A program made the translations under genes and the position numbers. This document shows positions 1 to 6,908 of a DNA stretch of 28,094 nt, in pieces. Every line of letters starts with the position of its first letter. The stretch's first letter is position 1. The notes below the pieces were generated by a model, which saw only the letters and a program-made list of their open reading frames with translations, did no database searches and was not told the origin of the DNA. Source of the DNA: Gammaproteobacteria bacterium. GTDB taxonomy: Bacteria > Pseudomonadota > Gammaproteobacteria > Arenicellales > Arenicellaceae. The stretch is taken from the NCBI GenBank assembly GCA_030426005.1, contig JAUHZM010000007.1:1-28094 (forward strand), given 5' to 3'.

Positions 1-1379
1 CTCGCCTGATGGACGCTGACCTGTGGCGGTGTATTGACGGTCGAAAAGTTGTCTACGTAAATCGACGCGTTGTCACTGAACTCAACTGAGTGAAATCCAT
101 CACGCTGACTCACGCGCACTATCTCACCACCACTCAGTGGCACACGGTAAACATGGTTCTCGATTGCAGAGTCTTTACGCCCGCTGAAATAGACCCACTG
201 ATTGGCTTCGTCCACTGCATCCAGAGAGGTCACCACCCAATCACCTTTTGTTAACTGTCGCACCAAACCCTTTTGCAAGTGATAGAGATACAGGTGCTTA
301 AAGCCATCACGCTCCGAGGCCCAGATAAAATGGCTTTTATCGTCTAAGAATCGCAAGGCCTTGTGGAGATTTACCCAGGTATCGGCCGTTTCGGTAATTA
401 GCGTGCGCTGTTGTGCTGTCTCAACGTTGTAGGCCCACAAGGCTAGATTCTGTTGGTTACGTGACTGTATCTGGTAGGTAAAGTGCGTATTGTCTTCGGC
501 CCATGCGCCTCGCGTCAGATAGATGTCTTTGCCCTTGCCCAGATCACCCCATTGACGTTTACCGGATGACACATTTTGGATCGCTAACTGCACATCGACG
601 TTATTGGTTCCGGCCAAGGGATACTTCTGCTCGATCATCTCAATCGAATCCGCGTAAATTTCACTGCGCGTAATAACCTTGACCGGTGTTTCATCCACAC
701 GGGTAAATGCGATATGGCGCTCATCCGGCGACCACCAATAACCGGTCAATCGATCCATCTCTTCTTGCGCAACAAACTCCGCCATGCCGTATTTGATGTG
801 CCCGCCACCTTGACGCGTGATTGCGGTTTCCTTGCCGGTCTCAATGTTCATTACAAACAGATTCTGCTCACGAATATAGGAAATATAGGTACTGTTGGGC
901 GACAGCTGAATATCGGTTTCGAATTCCGGGGTATCGAGCAGCTTCTTAACACTCGCGGCGTGCTCGCCATCCGTCAACCGGTAGTAATACACATCACCAG
1001 CAAGTGGAAACAGCAGCGCTTTACCATCGCTTGACCAGCTGTAATCCACAATACCGCTGCCCGACAGACGCAAACGCTCACGCCGTGCTTTTTCTTCGTC
1101 AGACAACTGCTCATCACCTTGATGCAGATCGTCCGAATTCACCAGCATTTGGGTTTTGCCGGACGCAATCTCATACTCCCACAAATCGTATCGCTCGTAG
1201 TCGTTTTGCTTACCACGCAAAAACGTCACGCGTTGCCCATCCGGCGAAATCGCCAATTTTTTCGGCGCTGAACCATCCAGTGAGGGCGAACTGAAAATGC
1301 GTTCGATACTGAGCGGCGTCTGACTGAACGCACTGATACTGACACTAAATAGCAGCAAGAATGCCAAGAGATGTTGCAT
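1..1379 (-). CDS. S9 family peptidase (dipeptidyl peptidase IV-like), N-terminal part, cut by window edge
   Basis: The reverse strand is open from the ATG at 1379 to the window edge, about 459 codons with no stop, so the C-terminal alpha/beta-hydrolase domain with the Ser-Asp-His triad lies outside. The product starts with a signal peptide (MQHLLAFLLLFSVSISAFSQ), so it is exported or periplasmic. It continues with the DPP-IV N-terminal beta-propeller pattern: repeated blades with ISPDGQRV, DLWEYEIASGK, WSSDGKALLF, LSPNSTYISYIREQNLFV, YWWSPDERHIAFTRVDE and HLYLYHLQKG. Family knowledge: such enzymes cut X-Pro or X-Ala dipeptides from peptide N-termini in peptide scavenging. A TATAAT lies at 1392-1397 on this strand, 12 bases before the ATG, so the leader would be very short. 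The assignment to the S9B/DPP-IV group is firm; exact specificity is not visible. Confidence 0.88.
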   Translation of the reverse strand, partial: MQHLLAFLLLFSVSISAFSQTPLSIERIFSSPSLDGSAPKKLAISPDGQRVTFLRGKQNDYERYDLWEYEIASGKTQMLVNSDDLHQGDEQLSDEEKARRERLRLSGSGIVDYSWSSDGKALLFPLAGDVYYYRLTDGEHAASVKKLLDTPEFETDIQLSPNSTYISYIREQNLFVMNIETGKETAITRQGGGHIKYGMAEFVAQEEMDRLTGYWWSPDERHIAFTRVDETPVKVITRSEIYADSIEMIEQKYPLAGTNNVDVQLAIQNVSSGKRQWGDLGKGKDIYLTRGAWAEDNTHFTYQIQSRNQQNLALWAYNVETAQQRTLITETADTWVNLHKALRFLDDKSHFIWASERDGFKHLYLYHLQKGLVRQLTKGDWVVTSLDAVDEANQWVYFSGRKDSAIENHVYRVPLSGGEIVRVSQRDGFHSVEFSDNASIYVDNFSTVNTPPQVSVHQA

Positions 1380-1391
1380 GATTTTTGTCCG

Positions 1392-1397
1392 ATTATA
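1392..1397 (-). promoter_or_regulatory. Candidate -10 box of the S9 peptidase gene
   Basis: A perfect TATAAT on the reverse strand, 12 bases upstream of the start codon, which would leave a leader of about 5 bases. No good -35 hexamer is seen at 16-18 bases. Position-based inference only. Confidence 0.4.
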
Positions 1398-1464
1398 TTG
1401 AATGCGGACTAGTGTAGAGCAAGGACATGCAAAGCCCAAGCGGCCAATCATTTTGTGGAGGCAC

Positions 1465-1497
1465 AAAAAAATCCCCACGCTTGGTGGGGATTTTTTA
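1465..1497. terminator. Bidirectional Rho-independent terminator
   Basis: An 8-bp perfect stem ATCCCCAC (1471-1478) / GTGGGGAT (1484-1491) has a 5-base loop, an A-run before it (1465-1470) and a T-run after it (1491-1496). It ends the sat transcript on the reverse strand, lying 11 bases past the sat stop. Its symmetry would also work on the forward strand. It separates sat from the S9 peptidase gene. Confidence 0.9.
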
Positions 1498-1507
1498 ACC
1501 GTTTAGC

Positions 1508-2695
1508 TTAGGCGTCCAACTTTTGATAATAGTCCATCAAAATTTTGGCCACTTCAGGGCGCGAGAACTCAGGTGGTGGCGCAATGCCGTTGCCGAGTAG
1601 TTCACGCACCTTGGTGCCGGATAAAATGACGAAGTCTTCAAACGCGTGGTCTGGCACGTCGCGCATCATCACAACTTTGTTTAACTTCTTCGAGTAGGCA
1701 GTGTGATCGGCACGGAAAATTTCAATCTCCAAGGCGTCAGCAGGCACGTCAGTATCGAAGATGGTTTGCGCGTCGAAGGCACCGTAATAATCGCCCACAC
1801 CGGCATGGTCGCGACCAATAATAAAATGCGTTGCGCCCATATTTTGACGGAACAATGCGTGCAATACAGCTTCGCGCGGGCCTGCATACAACATATCAAA
1901 GCCGTAACCCGTCACCATCACTGAGTTTTCAGGAAAATAGTTTTTGACCATTTCACGAATCGAGGCATCACGCACGTCGGCTGGAATGTCACCTGCTTTT
2001 AATTTGCCGAGCAGCATGTGGATTACGCAACCATCGGCGCCGGTGTCCTCCATCGCCATTTTGCATAGCTCTTCGTGCGCGCGATGCATTGGGTTACGTG
2101 TTTGGAATGCCACCACCTTGTTCCAACCACGCTCTTCAATTTCAGCGCGGATTTGCACGGCGGTGCGGAACGTGTCCGCGAATTCGGTTTCAAAGTAGCT
2201 GAAGTTCAGTACTTGTATTTCGCCAGCAACCACATATCGACCTTGCGCTAAAAACGCCGCCACGCCAGGGTGTGCCTCGTCCGTGGTGCCATAAACCGCT
2301 TGCGCCACCTGCTGTAATTCTTGCTCGGTAAATTCATCGATAGCCGAAATGGTTTGCACCGCAATGATCGGGTTGCCTTCGACATTCGGATCCCGCAGAG
2401 CGATACGCTCACCAACTTGCGCTTTAATTTCTGGCAATAGGTTTAATACTGGTACCGGAAAGAATACGCCATCCGTTGTACGCATTGAATCTGCTACAGA
2501 CAGCGCGTCCGCTTTGGTCATATAACCTTGCAACGGGGTAAAGTAGCCGCCGCCTAACATGACCGCGTTGGCTGCAGTTGCCGAGCTAACGAGCACTTGT
2601 TGAAAGTCTTGCGCAGCGGCGCCTAAGGCATCGCGGTCTACAGGATCAACAACAAACAATGGCATCAGGGCATCAGCCCCATGTGGTTTAATCAC
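1508..2695 (-). CDS. sat: Sulfate adenylyltransferase (ATP sulfurylase), Sat type
   Basis: Makes adenosine 5'-phosphosulfate (APS) and pyrophosphate from ATP and sulfate in the cytoplasm, the first step of sulfate activation. The 395 aa match the single-chain Sat family, not the CysD/CysN pair usual in enteric bacteria. An N-terminal PUA-like part (about 1-165) leads into the nucleotidyltransferase domain with QTRNPMHRAH at 198-207 (the QxRNPxHxxH ATP site), GRDHAGVGDYYG at 294-305 and SGTKVREL at 359-366. The start is a GTG: GGAGA lies about 8 bases upstream, a clear ribosome site. It follows cysC after 77 bases in the same direction. Sat of this type also runs in reverse in sulfur oxidisers, but cysC next door and no aprAB here favour the biosynthetic direction. 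Confidence 0.96.
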   Translation of the reverse strand: MIKPHGADALMPLFVVDPVDRDALGAAAQDFQQVLVSSATAANAVMLGGGYFTPLQGYMTKADALSVADSMRTTDGVFFPVPVLNLLPEIKAQVGERIALRDPNVEGNPIIAVQTISAIDEFTEQELQQVAQAVYGTTDEAHPGVAAFLAQGRYVVAGEIQVLNFSYFETEFADTFRTAVQIRAEIEERGWNKVVAFQTRNPMHRAHEELCKMAMEDTGADGCVIHMLLGKLKAGDIPADVRDASIREMVKNYFPENSVMVTGYGFDMLYAGPREAVLHALFRQNMGATHFIIGRDHAGVGDYYGAFDAQTIFDTDVPADALEIEIFRADHTAYSKKLNKVVMMRDVPDHAFEDFVILSGTKVRELLGNGIAPPPEFSRPEVAKILMDYYQKLDA

Positions 2696-2725
2696 GGTGT
2701 TCTCCGAGTAATAAATAGTTTCGAG

Positions 2726-2748
2726 TGCCGTGGATTTCGATCACGGCA
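2726..2748. repeat. Inverted repeat in the cysC-sat gap
   Basis: TGCCGTG (2726-2732) and CACGGCA (2742-2748) are perfect inverted arms around 9 bases, between the cysC stop and the sat start. With no T-run on the reverse strand it is unlikely to be a full terminator. It could be an mRNA hairpin or an operator. Structure is seen, role unknown. Confidence 0.4.
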
Positions 2749-2772
2749 ATGTAATAGGGTTATGAGCAGTGC

Positions 2773-3408
2773 TTACTTGTACAGAATCAGATAACGATGC
2801 TCTTGCAAATAATTCAGAATGATTTCCACCTCTTCCTCCAGACTCATTTTGTCTGTGTGCAAGGTGATTTCAGCCTTCAGCGGCGGCTCATACGGGTCGT
2901 CAATCCCGGTAAAGTTTTTAATCTCGCCAGCACGTGCTTTTTTGTATAAGCCTTTCGGGTCACGGCGCTCAGCACAGGCCAACGAACAGTCCACATGGAC
3001 TTCAATAAAGTTATAACCGCCCTCTTCGTGGATTCGGCGTACTTGATCGCGGTCTTCACGGTAGGGACTAATAAAGCTGTTCAAGGTGATGATGCCGGTA
3101 TCGCAATAAAGCTTGGAGATTTCACCAATCCGACGGATATTCTCGGTGCGATCCTCGGCCGAGAAACCCAAATTCTTATTGATTCCAAGACGGATGTTAT
3201 CGCCGTCGAGTCGATAGCTAAGCTTGCCCAGTTTGTGTAAGGCCTTTTCGACAGCCACCGCCACGGTGCTTTTACCGCTGCCGGACAAACCCGTGAACCA
3301 CAAAGTGACGCCTTTCTGGCCTAGACGGTTAAAACGATCAGCACGAGTAACTTCACCTTCGTGCCAGGTAACATTGGTTGCGACTTGCGGTGTGGTCGGG
3401 GTATTCAT
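2773..3408 (-). CDS. cysC: Adenylyl-sulfate (APS) kinase
   Basis: Phosphorylates APS with ATP to PAPS, the sulfate donor for reduction and sulfation. The 211 aa contain the P-loop GLSGSGKST (40-48), the LDGDNIR segment (67-73), FISPYREDR (112-120), and the APS-binding lid region GLYKKARAGEIKNFTGIDDPYE-type (153-174, key residues Lys156-Lys157, Phe166, Gly168). The length is usual for stand-alone CysC. It lies 25 bases after the tetR stop and 77 before sat, same strand, so the three genes are probably one transcript; with Sat it forms a complete sulfate-to-PAPS module. No clear Shine-Dalgarno precedes the ATG, so translation may be coupled to tetR. PAPS reductase genes are not in the window, so it is not seen whether PAPS goes to assimilation or sulfation. 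Confidence 0.96.
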   Translation of the reverse strand: MNTPTTPQVATNVTWHEGEVTRADRFNRLGQKGVTLWFTGLSGSGKSTVAVAVEKALHKLGKLSYRLDGDNIRLGINKNLGFSAEDRTENIRRIGEISKLYCDTGIITLNSFISPYREDRDQVRRIHEEGGYNFIEVHVDCSLACAERRDPKGLYKKARAGEIKNFTGIDDPYEPPLKAEITLHTDKMSLEEEVEIILNYLQEHRYLILYK

Positions 3409-3433
3409 AATAGTTCGTAATGGGTTAAAAGTA

Positions 3434-4063
3434 TTAGTTCAGTACACCGCGCAGAACCAAATCTGCGCACTGCTGGATTGTGTCAAATAGATCGAGCGAC
3501 TCATCGCGTACCAGATAAGCGCCCCATGAATTGCACATACCAATGATCGAATACGCGACGAAATGGGTATCGATATCGGCACGAATTGTGTCCGCTTGCA
3601 CACCTTCCTGTAAGGTGTTTTCAAGCATCTGCCGATACCGCGTTCCGAGTTCCTTTAAGCGCTGTCGCCGCTCTTTTGGCAAATACAGGCGCTGGTCGTT
3701 ATGAACTTTCATCGCATTGTTTTTTTGTCGGTATGTGGTCAGATGCGAGGTAATAATCATCTGCATCTTGGCTTCGAAAGGCTGTGCTTTGGCGCAGATT
3801 TTTTCCATCTGCTGCACATAGTTCTCAAAGCCGTATTCACATACTTCCTGCAAGGCCTGCTCTTTTGACTTGAAGTAGTAATACAAGCTGCCTTGCTTGA
3901 TGCCCATCTCCGCCGCAATATCGTGCGTGGTTGCGCCATGAAACCCTTTCTCTGCAAATGCCTGGGCCGCCGCTTCAATCGCAGCCACCTTTTTACGCGC
4001 ATACTTAGTCTCGGTCGTTCCCGACTCGGACGGCAGATCAAATTGTGTATCATCATTGGACAT
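3434..4063 (-). CDS. TetR/AcrR family transcriptional regulator
   Basis: An N-terminal helix-turn-helix (about residues 20-70) has the family pattern AAQAFAEKGFHGATTHDIAAEMGIKQGSLYYYFKSKEQAL. An all-helical ligand/dimer domain of about 140 residues follows. It is the first gene before cysC and sat and diverges from the Nramp-like gene, so it may control either or both. I choose the ATG at 4063 (209 aa) over the one at 4072, because a perfect TATAAT (4071-4076) overlaps the upstream ATG and ends exactly 7 bases before the downstream one. The mRNA would then be leaderless or nearly so. Ligand unknown; TetR regulators beside sulfate-activation genes are not a standard arrangement. Confidence 0.9.
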   Translation of the reverse strand: MSNDDTQFDLPSESGTTETKYARKKVAAIEAAAQAFAEKGFHGATTHDIAAEMGIKQGSLYYYFKSKEQALQEVCEYGFENYVQQMEKICAKAQPFEAKMQMIITSHLTTYRQKNNAMKVHNDQRLYLPKERRQRLKELGTRYRQMLENTLQEGVQADTIRADIDTHFVAYSIIGMCNSWGAYLVRDESLDLFDTIQQCADLVLRGVLN

Positions 4064-4070
4064 GCCGCGC

Positions 4071-4076
4071 ATTATA
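4071..4076 (-). promoter_or_regulatory. -10 box placing tetR transcription start at its ATG
   Basis: TATAAT on the reverse strand lies 7 bases before the ATG at 4063. No convincing -35 hexamer is visible. The spacing puts the transcript start at or beside the start codon. Confidence 0.45.
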
Positions 4077-4094
4077 GCCAGACCTAAGATTTTT

Positions 4095-4165
4095 TCTATA
4101 GGGTTATAGATTATTTTTAGTTCACTTCTTATAAGCTAATATTATTAGGCACCTAGCTTCTATAA
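4095..4165. promoter_or_regulatory. Inverted repeats in the tetR/Nramp divergent region (candidate operators)
   Basis: The AT-rich gap holds TCTATA (4095-4100) / TATAGA (4105-4110), a perfect inverted repeat around GGGT. It also holds CTTATAAG (4128-4135) and the wider pair AAGCTA (4133-4138) / TAGCTT (4154-4159). The first repeat sits about 20 bases upstream of the tetR -10 box, where a TetR-type repressor could act on both divergent genes. Seen: the repeats. Inferred: binding. Confidence 0.4.
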
Positions 4166-4248
4166 ACCTACCGAACAATTGAACTATCAACCACGCCGCA
4201 TTCCGGCTACCATGTAGCTTGTTTCAGCTATCACACATTCAATCACGC

Positions 4249-5463
4249 ATGCATTTCAAACTGCCTTCATTTGGTCCTGGAGTCATGGTGACTGCCGCGT
4301 TTATCGGTCCCGGCACGGTGACCGCCTGCACCCTGGCGGGCGCGAATTATGGGTATGCCCTACTCTGGGCGCTACTGTTCGCCACGCTGGCCTGCATTGT
4401 ATTTCAGGAGATGAGCACACGACTCGGCACTGTCACACAGCAAGGCTTAGGCGAATTTCTGCGTCACGTTTTTCGCGATTCAGCGTGGAAGTGGCCACTG
4501 CTTGGCTTGTTGTTTATTGCACTGTTCGGCGGCAACTCAGCGTACCAAGCAGGCAACCTCGCAGGTGCCGCATTAGGGGCCAGTGTGATATTCGACACAC
4601 CCAGCTCGAACATAGGCTTGACGCTCGGCTTAGCCGGAACCGCAGCCTTCGTTCTCTTGCTGGGTAAGTACCGACTGATTGAGCGACTACTACTGACTCT
4701 CGTCGCCTTGATGAGCGTAGCTTTTCTTACCAGCTTCTGGGCAACAAAACCGGACTTCAATGCCTTAGCAAGCGGCTTGTTCAAGCCTACGATTGCGGAT
4801 GGTAGTCTGCTGACAGTCATCGCATTGATTGGCACCACGGTGGTGCCCTATAACTTATTCCTACATGCCGCAGCCAGTAAGGCACGATGGCGCGGTGTCG
4901 ATGATCTAGCGGCTGCCCGGGCGGACACCATTGTGTCGATTGGTCTAGGCGGCTTGGTCGCCATTCTGATTGCGTCCACCGCTGCCGCCAGCATGTTCGC
5001 GCATGCCATTCACGTTCAAAGCGCAGCGGATATGGCGATGCAACTGGAACCCTTGTTTGGAAGTGCCGCCAAATACATGCTGGGGCTAGGCCTGCTGGCT
5101 GCTGGACTGAGTAGCGCGATCACGGCCCCATTGGCCACCGCCTATGCTTTGACCGAATTGAGTGGCCGTTCATCGGACGTGCGCAGTGCGCTGTTTCGTG
5201 GGCTAAGCTGCCTGGTATTGCTGATCGGCACTGTTTTTGCGTTAGCGGGGATTAAACCGATCAAGCTCATTCTCTTGGCGCAATTTGCCAACGGTCTGCT
5301 ACTGCCGATTATTGCCGCGTTTTTATTGTATGCGTTGAATCAACGAGCGCTGCTTGGTGCGCATCGAAATGGCGTGCTCAGCAATCTGCTAGGCGTACTC
5401 ATTTTACTGATCACCATCGGCTTGGGCGCGCGTTCAATCCTCGGTGTGCTGGGTAAGATTTAA
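4249..5463 (+). CDS. Nramp-related divalent metal transporter-like membrane protein, atypical metal site
   Basis: About 404 aa, nearly all hydrophobic helices in the Nramp (MntH) fold order, so an inner-membrane transporter. Counting from the ATG at 4249, helix 1 reads GPGVMVTAAFIGPGTVT (9-25): the classical DPGN metal motif is G20-P21-G22-T23, so both the Asp and Asn ligands are gone. In helix 6 the usual MPHN is V199-P200-Y201-N202, so the Met ligand is also missing. The family is clear, but classical Mn/Fe transport should not be assumed; substrate unknown. An upstream TTG at 4219 is open, but homologues usually begin close to this ATG and neither start has a Shine-Dalgarno. It diverges from tetR, and its last 30 bases overlap the convergent vanZ-like gene. 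Confidence 0.85.
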   Translation: MHFKLPSFGPGVMVTAAFIGPGTVTACTLAGANYGYALLWALLFATLACIVFQEMSTRLGTVTQQGLGEFLRHVFRDSAWKWPLLGLLFIALFGGNSAYQAGNLAGAALGASVIFDTPSSNIGLTLGLAGTAAFVLLLGKYRLIERLLLTLVALMSVAFLTSFWATKPDFNALASGLFKPTIADGSLLTVIALIGTTVVPYNLFLHAAASKARWRGVDDLAAARADTIVSIGLGGLVAILIASTAAASMFAHAIHVQSAADMAMQLEPLFGSAAKYMLGLGLLAAGLSSAITAPLATAYALTELSGRSSDVRSALFRGLSCLVLLIGTVFALAGIKPIKLILLAQFANGLLLPIIAAFLLYALNQRALLGAHRNGVLSNLLGVLILLITIGLGARSILGVLGKI

Positions 5464-5841
5464 GACACGCCAGCGACGAAACAATAACGCGACCGCATAG
5501 CCAAGCAGCAAGCCTAACCCATTGGCCGCCAGATCAAGCCACTCGCCATAACGGTTGACCATCGGTTGAATCAACTCGATCGCACCACTCCAAACGAAGA
5601 AGCCAAACCCCAACCAAATTCGTTGGCGTAATTGGGCGAAGGCTACTGGGAATATCAGCGCCGCATAGGCGATAAAATGATGCAGTTTGTCGGTGCCTGG
5701 CACCTCGGGGAGCTTTGGTAACGGCGTTAGAGACAAGACGGTGATTGCCACCAGCACAGCAAGTGAACAAAGCAGTGCATGCGCTTTGACAAAGGCGAGC
5801 AGCGTAATCAGCTGCTGGCGTAGGAAGTCAATTAATCGCAT
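5434..5841 (-). CDS. VanZ-like family membrane protein
   Basis: A 135-aa inner-membrane protein with about four hydrophobic helices (roughly 12-38, 56-70, 76-92, 103-121). The VanZ-family signatures are present: a first helix ending LSLTPLP, then DKLHHFIAYAALIF (51-64) and GAIELIQPMVNRYGEWLDLAANGLG (86-110, with Glu89, Gln92, Asp103 and Asn107). VanZ itself gives low-level teicoplanin resistance in enterococci, but most bacterial members have no known job and this one should not be called a resistance gene. It lies downstream of tal on the same strand; a 9-bp stem hairpin lies between them. Its 3' end overlaps the end of the Nramp-like gene by 30 bases. Confidence 0.85.
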   Translation of the reverse strand: MRLIDFLRQQLITLLAFVKAHALLCSLAVLVAITVLSLTPLPKLPEVPGTDKLHHFIAYAALIFPVAFAQLRQRIWLGFGFFVWSGAIELIQPMVNRYGEWLDLAANGLGLLLGYAVALLFRRWRVLNLTQHTED

Positions 5842-5858
5842 ACTTTGATACGATAAAC

Positions 5859-5894
5859 GTCGAGCGCCCGTGTGATCATCATGGAGCGCTCGAC
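5859..5894. terminator. Strong hairpin after tal, terminator-like
   Basis: Perfect 9-bp arms GTCGAGCGC (5859-5867) and GCGCTCGAC (5886-5894) enclose 18 bases, 10 bases past the tal stop. There is no strong U-run on the reverse strand, so it may be a weak or Rho-assisted terminator, or a stabilising 3' hairpin. Confidence 0.5.
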
Positions 5895-5904
5895 GAGGGA
5901 GAGC

Positions 5905-6846
5905 TTAGGCCGCCGCCATGCGCTCACTGATCAAATTCTCAAGCTTAACTTGGTCCACGGCAAAGGCACGAATGCCTTGAGCCAATTTCTCGGTTGCCAT
6001 GGCATCTTCGTTCTGCATCCAACGGAACGTCGCTTCATCCAACGACAATTTAGTTTGTGGATCACCCGTGTTGTCGGCCGACAGTTGACGCACCAGCTCG
6101 CCATCGTCGTTACGCAACTCTTCCAGATAATTCGGGCCAATGGTCAAGTAATCACAACCTGCCAATGCTTCAATTTCACCCGTATTGCGGAAGCTGGCGC
6201 CCATCACAATGGTCGAGTAACCATGCTGTTTGTAGTAGTTATAAATTCGGGTCACTGACAGCACACCAGGATCTTCCAGTGGCGCGTATTCCTGCTGACC
6301 GCCATTGGCTTTGTACCAATCCATAATGCGACCGACAAACGGGGAGATCAGGAACACGCCAGCTTCGGCACAGGCCACCGCTTGGGCAAAACTGAACAAT
6401 AAGGTTAGGTTGCAATGAATCCCCTCTTTCTCAAGTTGTTCTGCCGCCTTGATACCTTCCCAGGTTGACGCGATCTTGATCAGCACACGTTCGCGATCAA
6501 TCCCACGTGCTTGATACAGTTCAATCAGCTTTTTCGCTTTTGCCACGGTCGCGGCAGTGTCAAACGACAAACGTGCATCGACTTCGGTTGATACGCGACC
6601 TGGAATGATCTTCAGAATCTCACAGCCGATATCCACGCCAAAGTTATCCACCGCGTCGACCAAATCACCGTTTGCTTTCGCGATGGCGCGATCAATAATC
6701 GGCGCATAATTCGAATCCTGCGCAACTTTCAGCAGCAGCGATGGATTCGTGGTGGCATCTTGCGGTTTATATTCTTCAATCGCTGGCAGCTCGCCGGTAT
6801 CCGCCACTACGACGGTCATTTCTCGGAGTTGTTGTAGTTTGTTCAT
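5905..6846 (-). CDS. tal: Transaldolase, TalB type
   Basis: Moves a dihydroxyacetone unit between sugar phosphates (sedoheptulose 7-phosphate + glyceraldehyde 3-phosphate to erythrose 4-phosphate + fructose 6-phosphate) in the non-oxidative pentose phosphate pathway, cytoplasm. The 313 aa fit the E. coli TalB class. Visible are Asp17 in VADTGEL, DATTNPSLLLK (30-40), VDIGCEILKIIPGRVSTEVDAR (71-92), the Schiff-base Lys124 in VLIKIASTWEG (121-131) and HCNLTLLFSFAQAVACAEAG (144-163). The gene lies 62 bases downstream of parC on the same strand and may be partly read through from it. No obvious Shine-Dalgarno precedes the ATG. No other pentose phosphate genes are in the window. Confidence 0.97.
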   Translation of the reverse strand: MNKLQQLREMTVVVADTGELPAIEEYKPQDATTNPSLLLKVAQDSNYAPIIDRAIAKANGDLVDAVDNFGVDIGCEILKIIPGRVSTEVDARLSFDTAATVAKAKKLIELYQARGIDRERVLIKIASTWEGIKAAEQLEKEGIHCNLTLLFSFAQAVACAEAGVFLISPFVGRIMDWYKANGGQQEYAPLEDPGVLSVTRIYNYYKQHGYSTIVMGASFRNTGEIEALAGCDYLTIGPNYLEELRNDDGELVRQLSADNTGDPQTKLSLDEATFRWMQNEDAMATEKLAQGIRAFAVDQVKLENLISERMAAA

Positions 6847-6908
6847 ACGTTTTCTATGCGTTGTGAAATCAAAGTGGCAGCGTCCGTTTGACGCGACGAC
6901 CCAACCTC

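Noticed and set aside
714..1294. Two short forward ORFs opposite the S9 peptidase gene
   Set aside because: They lie fully antisense to a convincing protein, have no ribosome sites and no recognisable family features.
4219..4248. TTG start ten codons upstream in the Nramp-like gene
   Set aside because: No ribosome site, and the ATG at 4249 gives the usual N-terminus of this family.
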